Positions 22,759 through 35,300 of a stretch of 64,000 bases of DNA are shown one piece after another; position 1 is the stretch's first letter, and each line of letters starts with the position of its first letter. The notes under the pieces were generated by a model. It was given only the letters and a program-made list of their open reading frames with translations, ran no database searches and was not told the DNA's origin. The translations under genes were made by a program, and so were the position numbers. This stretch comes from Bolinopsis microptera. Its lineage: Eukaryota > Ctenophora > Tentaculata > Lobata > Bolinopsidae. The stretch is taken from positions 2,623,375 through 2,687,374 of the forward strand of contig NC_087072.1 of NCBI RefSeq assembly GCF_026151205.1, in the 5' to 3' direction.

Positions 22759-23550
22759 GGGGGGAATGCAACGTCAATTAATGTCAGTATTCCATAAAAA
22801 CCCCAAACTGACATTGACATTAATTGACATTAATTGACATTAATTGACATTAATTGACATCAATTGACATTAATTGACATTAGTATGTCTTGAAATTTGA
22901 GATTATCATTATTCGATAAATATTCAAGATATTCACGTCTATGCAAGTTAGACCGGTTCAAAAAAACAAAATGTCCTTGAATAATTATGAGTATGTTTTT
23001 ATCTGTTGATCCTTAGGTTCAAAGACCACCAAAAAAAATTTCAGCTTCCAACTCTTCCATCTTCGGTCCCCACCGGCCACGCCCATATTTTATTGGTTTC
23101 TTATACAGATAAAATATCTAGAATCGGCTTTTTTAGTATGAAGGAGTAATGTTAGCTGTTTAAGATTCGTTATTCAAATATAAATGTCGTGAAGGCATTT
23201 CGTTTAATGTGGGTTTTAAGTTCTGATGATGTTGAGAACCACGCCCTTGGATGGCCACGCCCATTTAAGAAAATTAAATTTCGGGAAACCGTATTATTTT
23301 AGTTGTATTGTTTAATGATCTGAATTTTTTTCACATTTCACATTTCCATATGTGATAGTAGTGAATAAATTGATGATATAAACGTTCTAAAGTGCTAAAA
23401 ATATGGTAGAACTACATAATCTCTGGTCGAAAAATATCGTGTCAATTAATGTCAGTATTCCAAAATTTTGCAAAACTGACATTGACATTAATTGACATTA
23501 ATTGACATTAATTGACATTAATTGACATTAATTGACGTTGCATTCCCCCC
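22759..23550. mobile_element. G-ended MITE, TGCAACGTCAATTAATGTCA family, copy 1
   Basis: Ends GGGGGGAATGCAACGTCAAT and its inverse TTGACGTTGCATTCCCCCC. The 8-bp target duplication CTCCCTAC lies at 22751-22758 and 23551-23558, inside a satellite unit. Just inside each end is an array of TTAATTGACA decamers. The central about 500 bp has no coding sequence. It is nearly identical to copy 2 at 51118-51879. Confidence 0.9.
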
Positions 23551-26478
23551 CTCCCTACAAAAATCTAATCCAATGATAAAATAAATCTAAAGTCCAATTA
23601 ATCCTGGACCAGGCAAAAGTCCTGCTCACATTGGGACGTTCGCTAAGTTTCTCGATGTAATTCGACTTATATGACCCTAAATAACATAATTGACTCGGGT
23701 ACACTTTTTCACCAGTGGGGCATTTCTCGGAATCACGCCCTTTTTGACCGCACCCATATCGCGACCCCCACTATAAATTATCTCGGCTTCTGATTGAGAT
23801 ACAGACCTCAGCTATGAACCAAACTGTGCCTAAGATGCATGTTTATATTAGTGCTATGAAGATACTTAAGGCCTAAGAGACTTAGTTTTTGAGAAATCGC
23901 CAAAAATCCGATTTTACTATATTAGCAGTCTCGAGAGTAACAATTATCACACTTATTTCAAGATATCTCCGCTTCTGATTGGAGCTAAGCGCTCATTTTG
24001 GGCATTAAAATGGTCAGAATCATCATATTGAGTGGGGTAGAGCATGGTTTCAAAGTCTTCAGACTTCAGGTTGTTGAGTTGTATGGATCTGTCCTGATAG
24101 ATCCAGTGAAGAGCGTGCAGCAAGGAAGAACGTGGTTACTGACCTGAAGAAGAAGAGGGCTGAACAGACTCATCTCGACCACTACATCCGTAACGGAAGG
24201 TCTGTAGCCGTGTTAAGAAGGCACCATGATGACGTAATTCATGTTTCTCGGACACCGATCAGTATAATATGTACTTGTAGGAGTATTTTAAGAGTTTACG
24301 GACGTTATCTGTATTTGAGAGACAATTATATTATATAAATACAATATTATTTGATTGTTTCACACTTTTCACGTTTCATAATTTTATTACTAGGTGGAGG
24401 TGATGTTATTGAGACTTTGGGCGGCCAAAAAACTTCTGTTCTGAAAGTTGTCCTCTGTACTTGTTTCACTGACCCACGCTTTTTAGCATTTATACATTTC
24501 GGCCCATTTTATATGTTTGTTCGAATTGCTGTACATTTGTATACTTGCTATTTTGTAAAAGTTTCAAATCAAAAATCAGTTATTAGGTCAGATCCCATTT
24601 TTACGCTCTCGCGAGTAGCGATTGATGCACTTATTTCAAGATATCTCAGCTTCTGATTGGAGCTAAGCGTTCATATTGGGCATTGAAATGGTCAGAATCA
24701 TCACATTGAGTGAGGTAGAGCATGGTTTTGAAGTCTTGAGACTTGAGGTTGTAGAGTTATATTATTAGGTCAGATCCCATTTTTACGCTCTCGCGAGTAG
24801 CGATTGATGCACTTATTTCAAGATATATCAGCTTCTGATCGGAGCTAAGCGTTCATCTTGGGCATTGAAATGGTCAGAATGATCATATTAAGTGGGGTAA
24901 AGCATGTTCCTAGTGCTAGAGGTTTTAGTGACATTTTACTGATATTTCTTGGCAAACAACTTTTTCCTGGCGATTAATTACAGTTCATTTAATAAATATT
25001 TCCACCATTGCAGTGACCATTCTTGCAAGAGCATAAAAATAGGGTTTAACCTAATAATTTAATAACCTTAAGTCTAAAGACTTTAAAACCATGCTTGATG
25101 CTACTTAATTTGATAACTTTTACTATTTTAATGCCCATGATGAACGCTTATCTCCACAGCTCCACTCAGAAGTTGAGATATCTTGAAACAAGTGCATCAA
25201 TCGCTATTCGCGAGAGCGTAAAAATGGGATCTGACCTAATAACTCAACAACCTGAAGTCTGAAGACTTTGAAACCATGCTCTACCCAACTCAGTATGATG
25301 ATTCTGACCATTTTAATGCCCAAGATGAGCGCTTAGCTCCAATCAGAAGCGGAGATATCTTGAAATAAGTGCATCAATCGCTACTCGCGAGAGCGTAAAA
25401 ATGGGATCTGACCTAATAACTCAACAACCTGAAGTCTGAAGACTTTGAAACCATGCTCTACCCCACTCAATATGATGATTCTGACCATTTCAATGCCCAA
25501 GATGAGCGTTAAACTCCATTCAGAAGCTGAGATATCTTGAAATAAGTGCATCAATCGCTACTCGCGAGAGCGTAAAAATGGGATCTAACCTAATAACTCA
25601 ACAACCTGAAGTCTGAAGACTTTGAAACCATGCTCTACCCCACTCAATCTGATGATTCTGACCGTTTCAATGCCCAAGATGAGCGTTAAACTCCATTCAG
25701 AAGCTGAGATATCTTGAAATAAGTGCATCAATTGCTACTAGCGAGAGCGTAAAAATGGGATCTGACCTAATAACTCAACAACCTGAAGTCTGAAGACTTT
25801 AAAACCATGCTCTACCCCACTCAATATGATGATTCTGACCATTTTAATGCCCAAAATGAGCGCTTAGCTCCAATCAGAAGCGGAGATATCTTGAAATAAG
25901 TGTGATAATTGTTACTCTCGAGACTGCTAATATAGTAAAATCGGATTTTTGGCGATTTCTCAAAAACTAAGTCTCTTAGGCCTTAAGTATCTTCATAGCA
26001 CTAATATAAACATGCATCTTAGGCACAGTTTGGTTCATAGCTGAGGTCTGTATCTCAATCAGAAGCCGAGATAATTTATAGTGGGGGTCGCGATATGGGT
26101 GCGGTCAAAAAGGGCGTGATTCCGAGAAATGCCCCACTGGTGAAAAAGTGTACCCGAGTCAATTATGTTATTTAGGGTCATATAAGTCCAATTACATCGA
26201 GAAACTTAGCGAACGTCCCAATGTGAGCAGGACTTTTGCCTGGTCCAGGATTAATTGGACTTTAGATTTATTTTATCATTGGATTAGATTTTTGTAGGGA
26301 GGGGGGGAATGCAACGTCAATTAATGTCAATTAATGTCAATTAATGTCAATTAATGTCAATTAATGTCAATGTCAGTTTTGCAAAATTTTGGAATACTGA
26401 CATTAATTGACACGATATTTTTCGACCAGAGATTATGTAGTTCTACCATATTTTTAGCACTTTAGAACGTTTATCCAG
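23379..26478. repeat. 3.1-kb palindrome with 0.7-kb arms and 177-bp inner repeats
   Basis: The left arm 23379-24079 recurs inverted at 25772-26478. It includes the right end of the G-ended MITE, the abutting satellite piece, and new sequence starting TCCTGGACCAGGCAAAAGTC. Between the arms, a 177-bp unit (marker GCGAGAGCGTAAAAATGGGA) occurs about three times on one strand and about five times on the other (25210, 25387, 25565, 25741 on the plus strand). The loop includes a coding-like but unassigned stretch at 24100-24340. The arms contain a transposon boundary, so inverted duplication occurred after that insertion. Confidence 0.88.
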
Positions 26479-28942
26479 GATTAAATTGGTCCAGGATTAA
26501 ATTGCAAATGACAAAAGTGTAGTAAGGTAACTGCAGGTAACAAGTCTGCTGGTTATTGAGAATTTAACATTAAAATATGTCCCGGCCCTTTGGAGCATCC
26601 GCCGAATGATCAACTGAATGATTGCAACAAACAAAGGAACAAGCAAAATTTGTTAAATGGAGTGCATGATCAAAGAAGGTATATTAGCTCCCTACAAAAA
26701 TCTAATCCAATGAGAAAATAAATCTAAAGTCCAATTGCAAATGACAAAAGTGTCGCAAGGTTACTGCAGGTAACAAGTCTGCTGGTTATTGAGAATTTAA
26801 CATTAAAATATGTCCCGGCCCTTTGGAGCATCCGCCGAATGATCAACTGAATGATTGCAACAGACAAAGAAACAAGCAAAATTTGTTAAATGGAGTGCAT
26901 GATCAAAGAAGGTATATTAGCTCCCTACAAAAATCTAATCCAATGAGAAAATAAATCTAAAGTCCAATTGCAAAAGACAAAAGTGTAGCAAGGTAACTGC
27001 AGGTAACAAGTCTGCTGGTTATTGAGAATTTAACATTAAAATATGTCCCGGCCCTTTGAATCATCCGCCGAATGATCAACTGAATGATTGCAACAAACAA
27101 AGGAACAAGCAAAATTTGTTAAATGGAGTGCATGATCAAAGAAGGTATATTAGCTCCCTACAAAAATCTAATCCAATGAGAAAATAAATCCTAAGTCCAA
27201 TTGCAAATGACAAAAGTGTAGTAAGGTAACTGGTAACAAGTCTGCTGGTTATTGAGAATTTAACATTAAAATATGTCCCGGCCCTTTGAATCATCCGCCG
27301 AATGATCAACCGAATGATTGCAACAGACAAAGAAACAAGCAAAATTTGTTAAATGGAGTGCATGATCAAAGAAGGTATATTAGCTCCCTACAAAAATCTA
27401 ATCCAATGAGAAAATAAATCTAAAGTCCAATTGCAAAAGACAAAAGTGTAGCAAGGTAACTGCAGGTAACAAGTCTGCTGGTTATTGAGAATTTAACATT
27501 AAAATATGTCCCGGCCCTTTGAATCATCCGCCGAATGATCAACTGAATGATTGCAACAAACAAAGGAACAAGCAAAATTTGTTAAATGGAGTGCATGATC
27601 AAAGAAGGTATATTAGCTCCCTACAAAAATCTAATCCAATGAGAAAATAAATCTAAAGTCCAATTGCAAATGACAAAAGTGTAGCAAGGTAACTGCAGGT
27701 AACAAGTCTGCTGGTTATTGAGAATTTAACATTAAAATATGTCCCGGCCCTTTGAATCATCCGCCGAATGATCAACTGAATGATTGCAACAGACAAAGAA
27801 ACAAGCAAAATTTGTTAAATGGAGTGCATGATCAAAGAAGGTATATTAGCTCCCTACAAAAATCTAATCCAATGAGAAAATAAATCTTAAGTCCAATTGC
27901 AAATGACAAGAGTGTAGCAAGGTAACTGGTAACAAGTCTGCTGGTTATTGAGAATTTAACATTAAAATATGTCCCGGCCCTTTGAATCATCCGCCGAATG
28001 ATCAACTGAATGATTGCAACAAACAAAGGAACAAGCAAAATTTGTTAAATGGAGTGCATGATCAAAGAAGGTATATTAGCTCCCTACAAAAATCTAATCC
28101 AATGAGAAAATAAGTCTAAAGTCCAATTGCAAAAGACAAAAGTGTAGCAAGGTAACTGGTAACAAGTCTGCTGGTTATTGAGAATTTAACATTAAAATAT
28201 GTCCCGGCCCTTTGAATCATCCGCCGAATGATCAACTGAATGATTGCAACAGACAAAGAAACAAGCAAAATTTGTTAAATGGAGTGCATGATCAAAGAAG
28301 GTATATTAGCTCCCTACAAAAATCTAATCCAATGAGAAAATAAATCTTAAGTCCAATTGCAAATGACAAAAGTGTAGCAAGGTAACTGGTAACAAGTCTG
28401 CTGGTTATTGAGAATTTAACATTAAAATATGTCCCGGCCCTTTGGAGCATCCACCGAATGATTAACCGAATGATTGCAACAGACAAAGAAACAAGCAAAA
28501 TTTGTTAAATGGAGTGCATGATCAAAGAAGGTATATTAGCTCCCTACAAAAATCTAATCCAATGAGAAAATAAATCTAAAGTCCAATTGCAAAAGACAAA
28601 AGTGTAGCAAGGTAACTGCAGGTAACAAGTCTGCTGGTTATTGAGAATTTAACATTAAAATATGTCCCGGCCCTTTGAATCATCCGCCGAATGATCAACT
28701 GAATGATTGCAACAAACTAAGGAACAAGCAAAATTTGTTAAATGGAGTGCATGATCAAAGAAGGTATATTAGCTCTCTACAAAAATCAAATCCAATGAGA
28801 AAATATTGTTTTCCTATACATTGTATATTACAATCACAATCCACGGACATGACTAAAAATGACTGACACGTCCCGCGCGGCATCAGAAATATGGGAGGAA
28901 ATCTGGCACCACGATTTGTGGTGCCAGTTGTGGCCATGGATA

Positions 28943-29014
28943 GAGCCCTCTTTGCCGCCTCCGGCGGTCGCGCGCTACTGCAAGCGAGAGGGCTCTGGTT
29001 AGAGCAAAGCGCGG
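28943..29014 (+). mobile_element. Family 2 hairpin repeat copy, just upstream of SNRPD1
   Basis: AGAGCCCTCTTTGCCGCCTC, then GCGCGCTACTGCAAGCGAGA and GGGCTCTGGTTAGAGC. The outer AGAGCCCTCT pairs with AGAGGGCTCT, making one large stem with small hairpins (CCGCC/GGCGG) inside. It lies about 300 bp upstream of the SNRPD1 start codon, so it sits in or near the promoter. Confidence 0.55.
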
Positions 29015-29324
29015 CCCAGTAAACTAAAAACTAGCAAGCTAGGTAATACAGCGTTTTATTTTATTTCAACTTGTCGTTCCGAGTGATAAATTTTTGTTTT
29101 TTGTCAATATTATTGTCAAATAAATGTTCTAGTTTGCATGCAATTTAATTTTGTGAAACGCGCCGCGCAATGTGTGAATTGGGCGAGACGTGAGAAGAAT
29201 TATACGAATCTTTATACGAATCGAGCGCTACGGAGAGCGCTCTTTTGTTCTGTCGGCGCGAATAGCTCTATCGTTTTTCCTATTTTTCTGTATCGGTTGA
29301 TCGTAGCTAACTCTACTTGCAACC

Positions 29325-32300
29325 ATGAAACTCGTAAGGTACGTATCTATGTTTGAATTGTTTGAATTATTCTTGATCTAAGCATGCACCTTAATTGCAC
29401 TTATTAGTTGCAAACAATTGATAGGATATTACAGTGACGAATATTACAAAGTTCGGTTGGAAAGAAAGTTACCGATCTGTTGTATAATCCTGTAAAATCT
29501 ATTTTAAAGGGAATGAGTTATGTTCAGTCATTGATGGGCCTATAGCATCGATTGTTAAGTTTTCAGCCACTAACAGGAAGTGTATCATTGCCATTTAACC
29601 TAAGGCGACTATTTAATTTGTTCCCAATAACCAAGACTTAACTTGTTACTAAATTACCTTAGAGTGATGAAACCCTACGTCTCAATTTAATTGATCTGTT
29701 TTTGTGACCGCTTACTGCTGCTTAGACAAAAGATTAGATGTTCTACGTATTCTATTGCAGGTTTTTGATGAAGCTCTCTCACGAGACAGTCACGATTGAG
29801 CTGAAGAACGGGACAGTGGTTCACGGTACCATTACTGGTGTGGACATGAGCATGAACACACATCTCAAAACTGTCAAGATGACCCTCAAGAACAGGTTAG
29901 TTTATTGTTCATTTGTGACATTTTACTTAGGCTACATGCTTTAAATTATGGTTTTGGTCTAGATGGTAAAATTAACGTCCCTCCTTTGTTTTCTACACAG
30001 CAGAATTTACCTTAAATTTGAAAAATTGTCCTCTCAAGTATCGTGCGTACGACTTACAAAAAATTGTGTGTGTATACTCCTTCAGAGAAGACACGGGCTT
30101 TTAGTAAAATAAGATAAAGTGAAGATGAATTTATACACAAAATATAATTCTTTTCCTTTGGCAATGTAATCTTAATAACATGATATCAATGCATTTTAAT
30201 GTCTCAATTCAAGATCGGGTATCTCCGGGATATAGAAACTGACCATTTGTGTTGCCTGGCCTTATCCCATCTGGTTGTAGCCTAGGGGATCTTGGAATCG
30301 GGGACATCCTGAACGTGTCTGTGTTGTTCATGTTGGATAAATCGTTCTTTGACCGGACACGGCCATCATTCAACGGCAGATACTGTCGTATGTTGTCAAT
30401 TGCTATGCTGAATGACTTGGCTACGTTCTTAGAAAATTGGGGCGTCATATCTTTAACGGATTTCAGTCTTAGCAGATATAACCAAGGATGAAAAATGACC
30501 GGGAGAAAGGTTAGTAGGGTTAAGTAGAACATCGATTTTGAATTCAATGTGCCATTTTCGCCATCAGTCAAGACGTGTGAGCGAACAAATCCTGTTAACG
30601 ATATCCAAACATAAGGAAAACTTGATGCAAAGAACAGTGCCGCAATGAAAACTACCATCATTGAGCTCCGAGTTAGATTATTTGCCATTTTCTTTCTCCT
30701 TTCGGGGTTTTCCAAGTTGATTGGTTTCAAAGCATGTTTCACAATCATAAGGATAATGGAGAAATTTGAAGTTACTATGACTAACCAAGCTAGGATGGTG
30801 ACTGTCATGATAACTATAAGCTCAAACAGAGGGAAAGTAGTTCCAGGTGGAGTCAAATCCAGCATCGTTTCGCATGTCAGCGGTACCGAGAAGTTGGTCT
30901 TGAATGCTATAAGGTCAGTGGAAGTGGATTCAGGGTCCCGGAATCGTCCACATACGACCTTCGTGTCATTGAGAAAGAAAACCACCAGTGTGGGAACAAG
31001 CTCTATCAGGATTGGTACTGTAAATATCAGACCAATAACGTACCTCATTCTACGTCTTGTAGCTAGTTTACTGTATTGTACAGGTTTCAAGAGATGGAGA
31101 CATCTATCCAAGGACAACACAGATATGATAAGGATTCTCAGGAAGAAAATAAACTTGAACAGAATAAAGGCTATTTTCTGCGAGTAGAAGTGCATGAGCG
31201 GATTACCTTTAAAATGATTTATCCATGTCAAGTGAAGGGCGGTTGGGAAGCCCAGTAGCACTATGAAGACCAGATCAGCGAGCGTCAGGAGCAGGCACAA
31301 CAGGTTGGTGTTGTAGTAGAGAGACTTCTTGAATATGCTCCAGTTTTTGAAGATCAGGACCGAGAAGTAGCAGTTTATCAGGATGGAAATTAGTGAGAAG
31401 ATGAGGAGAATTGTTCCTGCTATCTGCATTTCTGGTATTGTCATGCCCCTTTCATTCCCAATATCGTTTGTGGGGCTTATTGGTAGAAAGGGCTCTCTTG
31501 GTTGATCTATTTGAGTAGTGGATGGAAAGTCGAAGAATGGAGTGCTTGCCATATTGTCGTCGAGCAGATCTTTGTTTATCTTTTTCACTACTTGCTGGAA
31601 AGGGAGAGAGGTATTGAAAACATATTTAATTGATTATATAGAAATATACGGGCAATAATATCGGTTTTTAATTTACAATTAGCTGACTACTATAACTGCA
31701 GAGGCCGGTGCTAGATCGGGATTACTCGAGAAGCAACTCGATTTGATCTTTGAAGTAATACACAAGTTAGGTCGGTGACTCGAAAAGTTTAAGTTAGGAA
31801 AATTGCATTAAAGGCACTTTACAAAACCATTGCGTATGAGAACTTCCTACGACGAACTCATTAGAGGTGAGACCACGAACGGCTAGGGGGGTTAATAAAG
31901 TGTGACATGATTTGTGTTCATGATCATGATCTGTGATTGGTTGTGTTGGACTAGTGTTAGGATCGTGATTCGTGAAGACTGAAGGTTGTTACTTTGAAGG
32001 TCTGGTGAAAGGAATTTGCGAAGGAGGTGCTATAAAACTGGTGTGAAGTTGAGGTGGGAAAACTGTGAGTTAAGCTGGAGCCGTCCGGGAATAAGAAAGT
32101 AGATACTTATCAGAATACCGTCTATAAAATTATATTAAGATTAAATAAGTAGTTCTCATTCTCTACATAACTACGAGGACAATTTAACAATGAACGCGAA
32201 ATAAAGTTAACTGGATCCTTGATAAACCTTTCTAAGATTTGACAAAAGCTAAGATTAAATTACGGTTAAGCAATTATAATTAGACGACAAATGACGACAT

Positions 32301-35300
32301 GCCATGCCAAGTTAATTGCATTCTATTATACAAGATAACAATTAGCGACCTGTCATATCTAGCGGCTAGCCCCTTGAGATGTTGGTCCTAACTCATTTCA
32401 ATCATATAATTATAATAGGCAGCGTGGTCTGACAAGTGACATGTCACTGTTAACCAAACTAGAACTAGTAATTAGTTATTATGTGGCCGTCACATGCTGC
32501 CATCAGGAACTATTGTTACAGATGACTTTACTTGATACATTGTCGTTAATACAATAGCCCCGCGTCTTTCTGGTGGCTCTTCAACCTCGTTTACAAAGTC
32601 ATCAACCTCGTGCTAAATATTCGGGTCATGGAATACTGAAACATGAATTTAGAACGGCGTTGCTCCTCTGCTAAGTTTAAATACCTAATAAAAGCAAAAA
32701 GTTTCGTGAGACCAATAAAGATTAGAAGTCATTCCCTTCGCGTCAGTTGGCAACAAATTGGGGAACATTTTCTTCGAGGTGACTTTATAAATTGAAAAGT
32801 TAGTAACCCACGAATAGTTGAAATGACACCTAACTTGCTAAATGAGGAATTAGGCTCACTGGCTAAAGATCGCTGACATAATTGGGTAGCTACAGTCTAC
32901 ACCCCTAGAGACAGTTGCTCGAGTAACTCTACGAACTTGTGAATATGGCAAGGTAATTATATATAGGGGGCTAGGTGGCCTAGTGGTAAGAGCATCCGCC
33001 TTTAGCGCAGAAGGTTCAGGGTTCGAATCCAAGTGTCACCTAGTCTAGGGAGTAGCTAAGGATCCATTGGATCTATGCGATCTCCTCGGTCGACTCAGCC
33101 GAATGATAGGAAACTTAATTGAGGGTTAAATGAGGAGGGGTACCTGTTAGAAGTTCAAGAAACTTCCTAGGATACCCCTTCAGTGCATACTATAAACATA
33201 GAACTATTACTATTAACTCAGGTAAATAGAGTGGGATACTGATTTTACTACAGTATTTTAGCAGCAAAGAAGCATCGCAGAGGGGCTAGGACCTCAATTT
33301 CACTCGCCAAATACATTATTGTATTCATGAGTGTGCACTCTGCAATGCTGTAATTACCATATTAAGGCGGTCAAGGCGGTCCTAATTGACACAGAAATGG
33401 TCTGGACACATATTATATATAATTAGAAACGACCATGACACTGTGACACATAATATTTCTCCAATTCCTCTTGCAGTTGTAGACTTGTTGGCACTAGAAT
33501 TGTAAGCACTAGACAATAATAGGGATAATATAAGGAATTTTATTTTAAATTATGGAAAATTATGGAATTCTATGTTTAAATTGTACCTTGCTTAAGATCT
33601 CACTGGATAAGATGTTGAGGTATAAATGTGATCACGAATCTCTTACCACGCGTCATAGTGCACTGAAAGGCAAGTCGCCCAATATAATTGTGCGCTAGGG
33701 TGACAAGTACGGTTGGAAATAAGAATTAAAGCTATCAAGCACAAGCGTCAGTCACAGACGAAAGTAAAGACTGATGCATACGTACTCCCAAATATACTCA
33801 ATATAGGCCACAGTCGAAAAGAACTCACTACTAAAGAGAAGAGTACTGAGTACTACTAAAGATTTAATTTGATCTGAATTTTGCAACATCCTAAACATAG
33901 TCCTTTCAACTTTCAAGTTTACCGAAAATCAAGCTCCTAGTACGTATCACACTGATACCCAGTGCTCCTGCAAATCTACTGATTACCGTGCTACCATTGG
34001 TGGATTACTCGACACGTGACCAAATGATCGAGCACATGTGATATTTGCAAATAATAAGACACACTACTCTAATCAAAGCTTATAATACATATTTGATGAC
34101 TTAAGATAGCTTACAACGTAAACGTAGATTTTAAAATACTTCACTCCGTCGTATGATCGAATTAGAATACCGGAAAATACAGTACCCTCTATAAGTGTAA
34201 CTAATGCGGAGCTACATTCTACAACAAACACTACCCAACCTAATGTTACCATTCTTTCCGTGGCGAGCTAAAAGCCACAATGACAACGTAGTACGCACTT
34301 AATTTATCTGGCAGCCCGCTATTTCCGAAATGACCGGAAAATCTACGAAACCAAAACTAAAACCCTAGAAGAGCCGGAAACTAAATTTCTAAGAACACAC
34401 TATCCAGAGTGCTGGCTAATGAGCGATAGGGCTAAAAACTAAAATTCTAAGAACACACTATCCAGAGTGCTGGCTGATAAGCGAAAGGGCTAGAAACTAA
34501 AAGAGAGTACGCTGCTGGAAGCCCCGCTGATAAGTTAAGTAGGTGTGAACATTTCGTATGTGCGTCTACCCAGCCACATTCCTACTTCCTAGCTACATTC
34601 CGACATAGTTCCTAGACAATTCTCACACAATGTTCTGGTAGTACCGATGTAAACAGATACCTAATTTAAATGAGTCTGAGGGGATTCAAAGCATGCCGTA
34701 CAACCAATGCCCAACCAATCGAACTACTGGGATGTATTATAAAGTTATATAACAATGATATTTTAGAGAAAATACAGTTTCGTACTTTGTAAATATTTCA
34801 ACACATCCAGTCCGAAATTACAAACAGGAATTTAAGATGTATGAACGTCTGATTAAAATCGTATTAAACTCGAATTGTAGACAGGATGTAACTTTAAATT
34901 GTTTTAGATTAATTTCGCACCATGACATAAGATATCATGATATCTGCTATTTCAGGGAGCCGATGAAGCTGGAGACGCTGAGTATCCGTGGTAACAACAT
35001 CCGCTACTTTATCCTCCCTGACTCTCTTCCTCTCGACACCCTCCTTATTGATGATAGGCCTAAGAAGACTGCTGGCTTCCGTGGAGGTAACTTCTTTGTT
35101 CTTTATCTAATTTAGTTGTTTATTTTATCGTCCATTCTCTAATTATTTTACCACTTAGACCCCAGAACTTAAATTTAAAGCTCGAGCCCCCTCGATTCCA
35201 CTAGTATACTGATCTTAGCCTTAGTTACTGAGTTTATAATATACTGCAAGAAACAAGATGAGCTACTGAGCTGGCTGACGACAATATCAAACGAAAAGGA

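Larger units (their letters stand above)
22580..28800. repeat. 230/233-bp satellite, one isolated and about ten tandem units
   Basis: The marker TGTCCCGGCCCTTTG occurs at 22641 and then at 26579, 26811, 27044, 27274, 27507, 27740, 27970, 28200, 28430 and 28663. Units are 230 or 233 bp, differing by the extra TGCAG-type insertion before GGTAAC. The isolated left unit is separated from the main array by the element at 22759-23550 and the palindrome at 23379-26478. The 60-68 codon minus-strand frames inside are repeated by-products. Confidence 0.95.

Noticed and set aside
26500-28800. CRISPR array
   Set aside because: The repeats are contiguous 230/233-bp units without unique spacers, in a eukaryotic genome.
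27136-28937. Four similar 60-68 codon minus-strand frames
   Set aside because: They repeat with the 230/233-bp satellite period and have no conserved protein features.
32973-33041. Functional tRNA gene
   Set aside because: The anticodon stem has a mismatch and the anticodon would be UUA; a SINE head explains it better.
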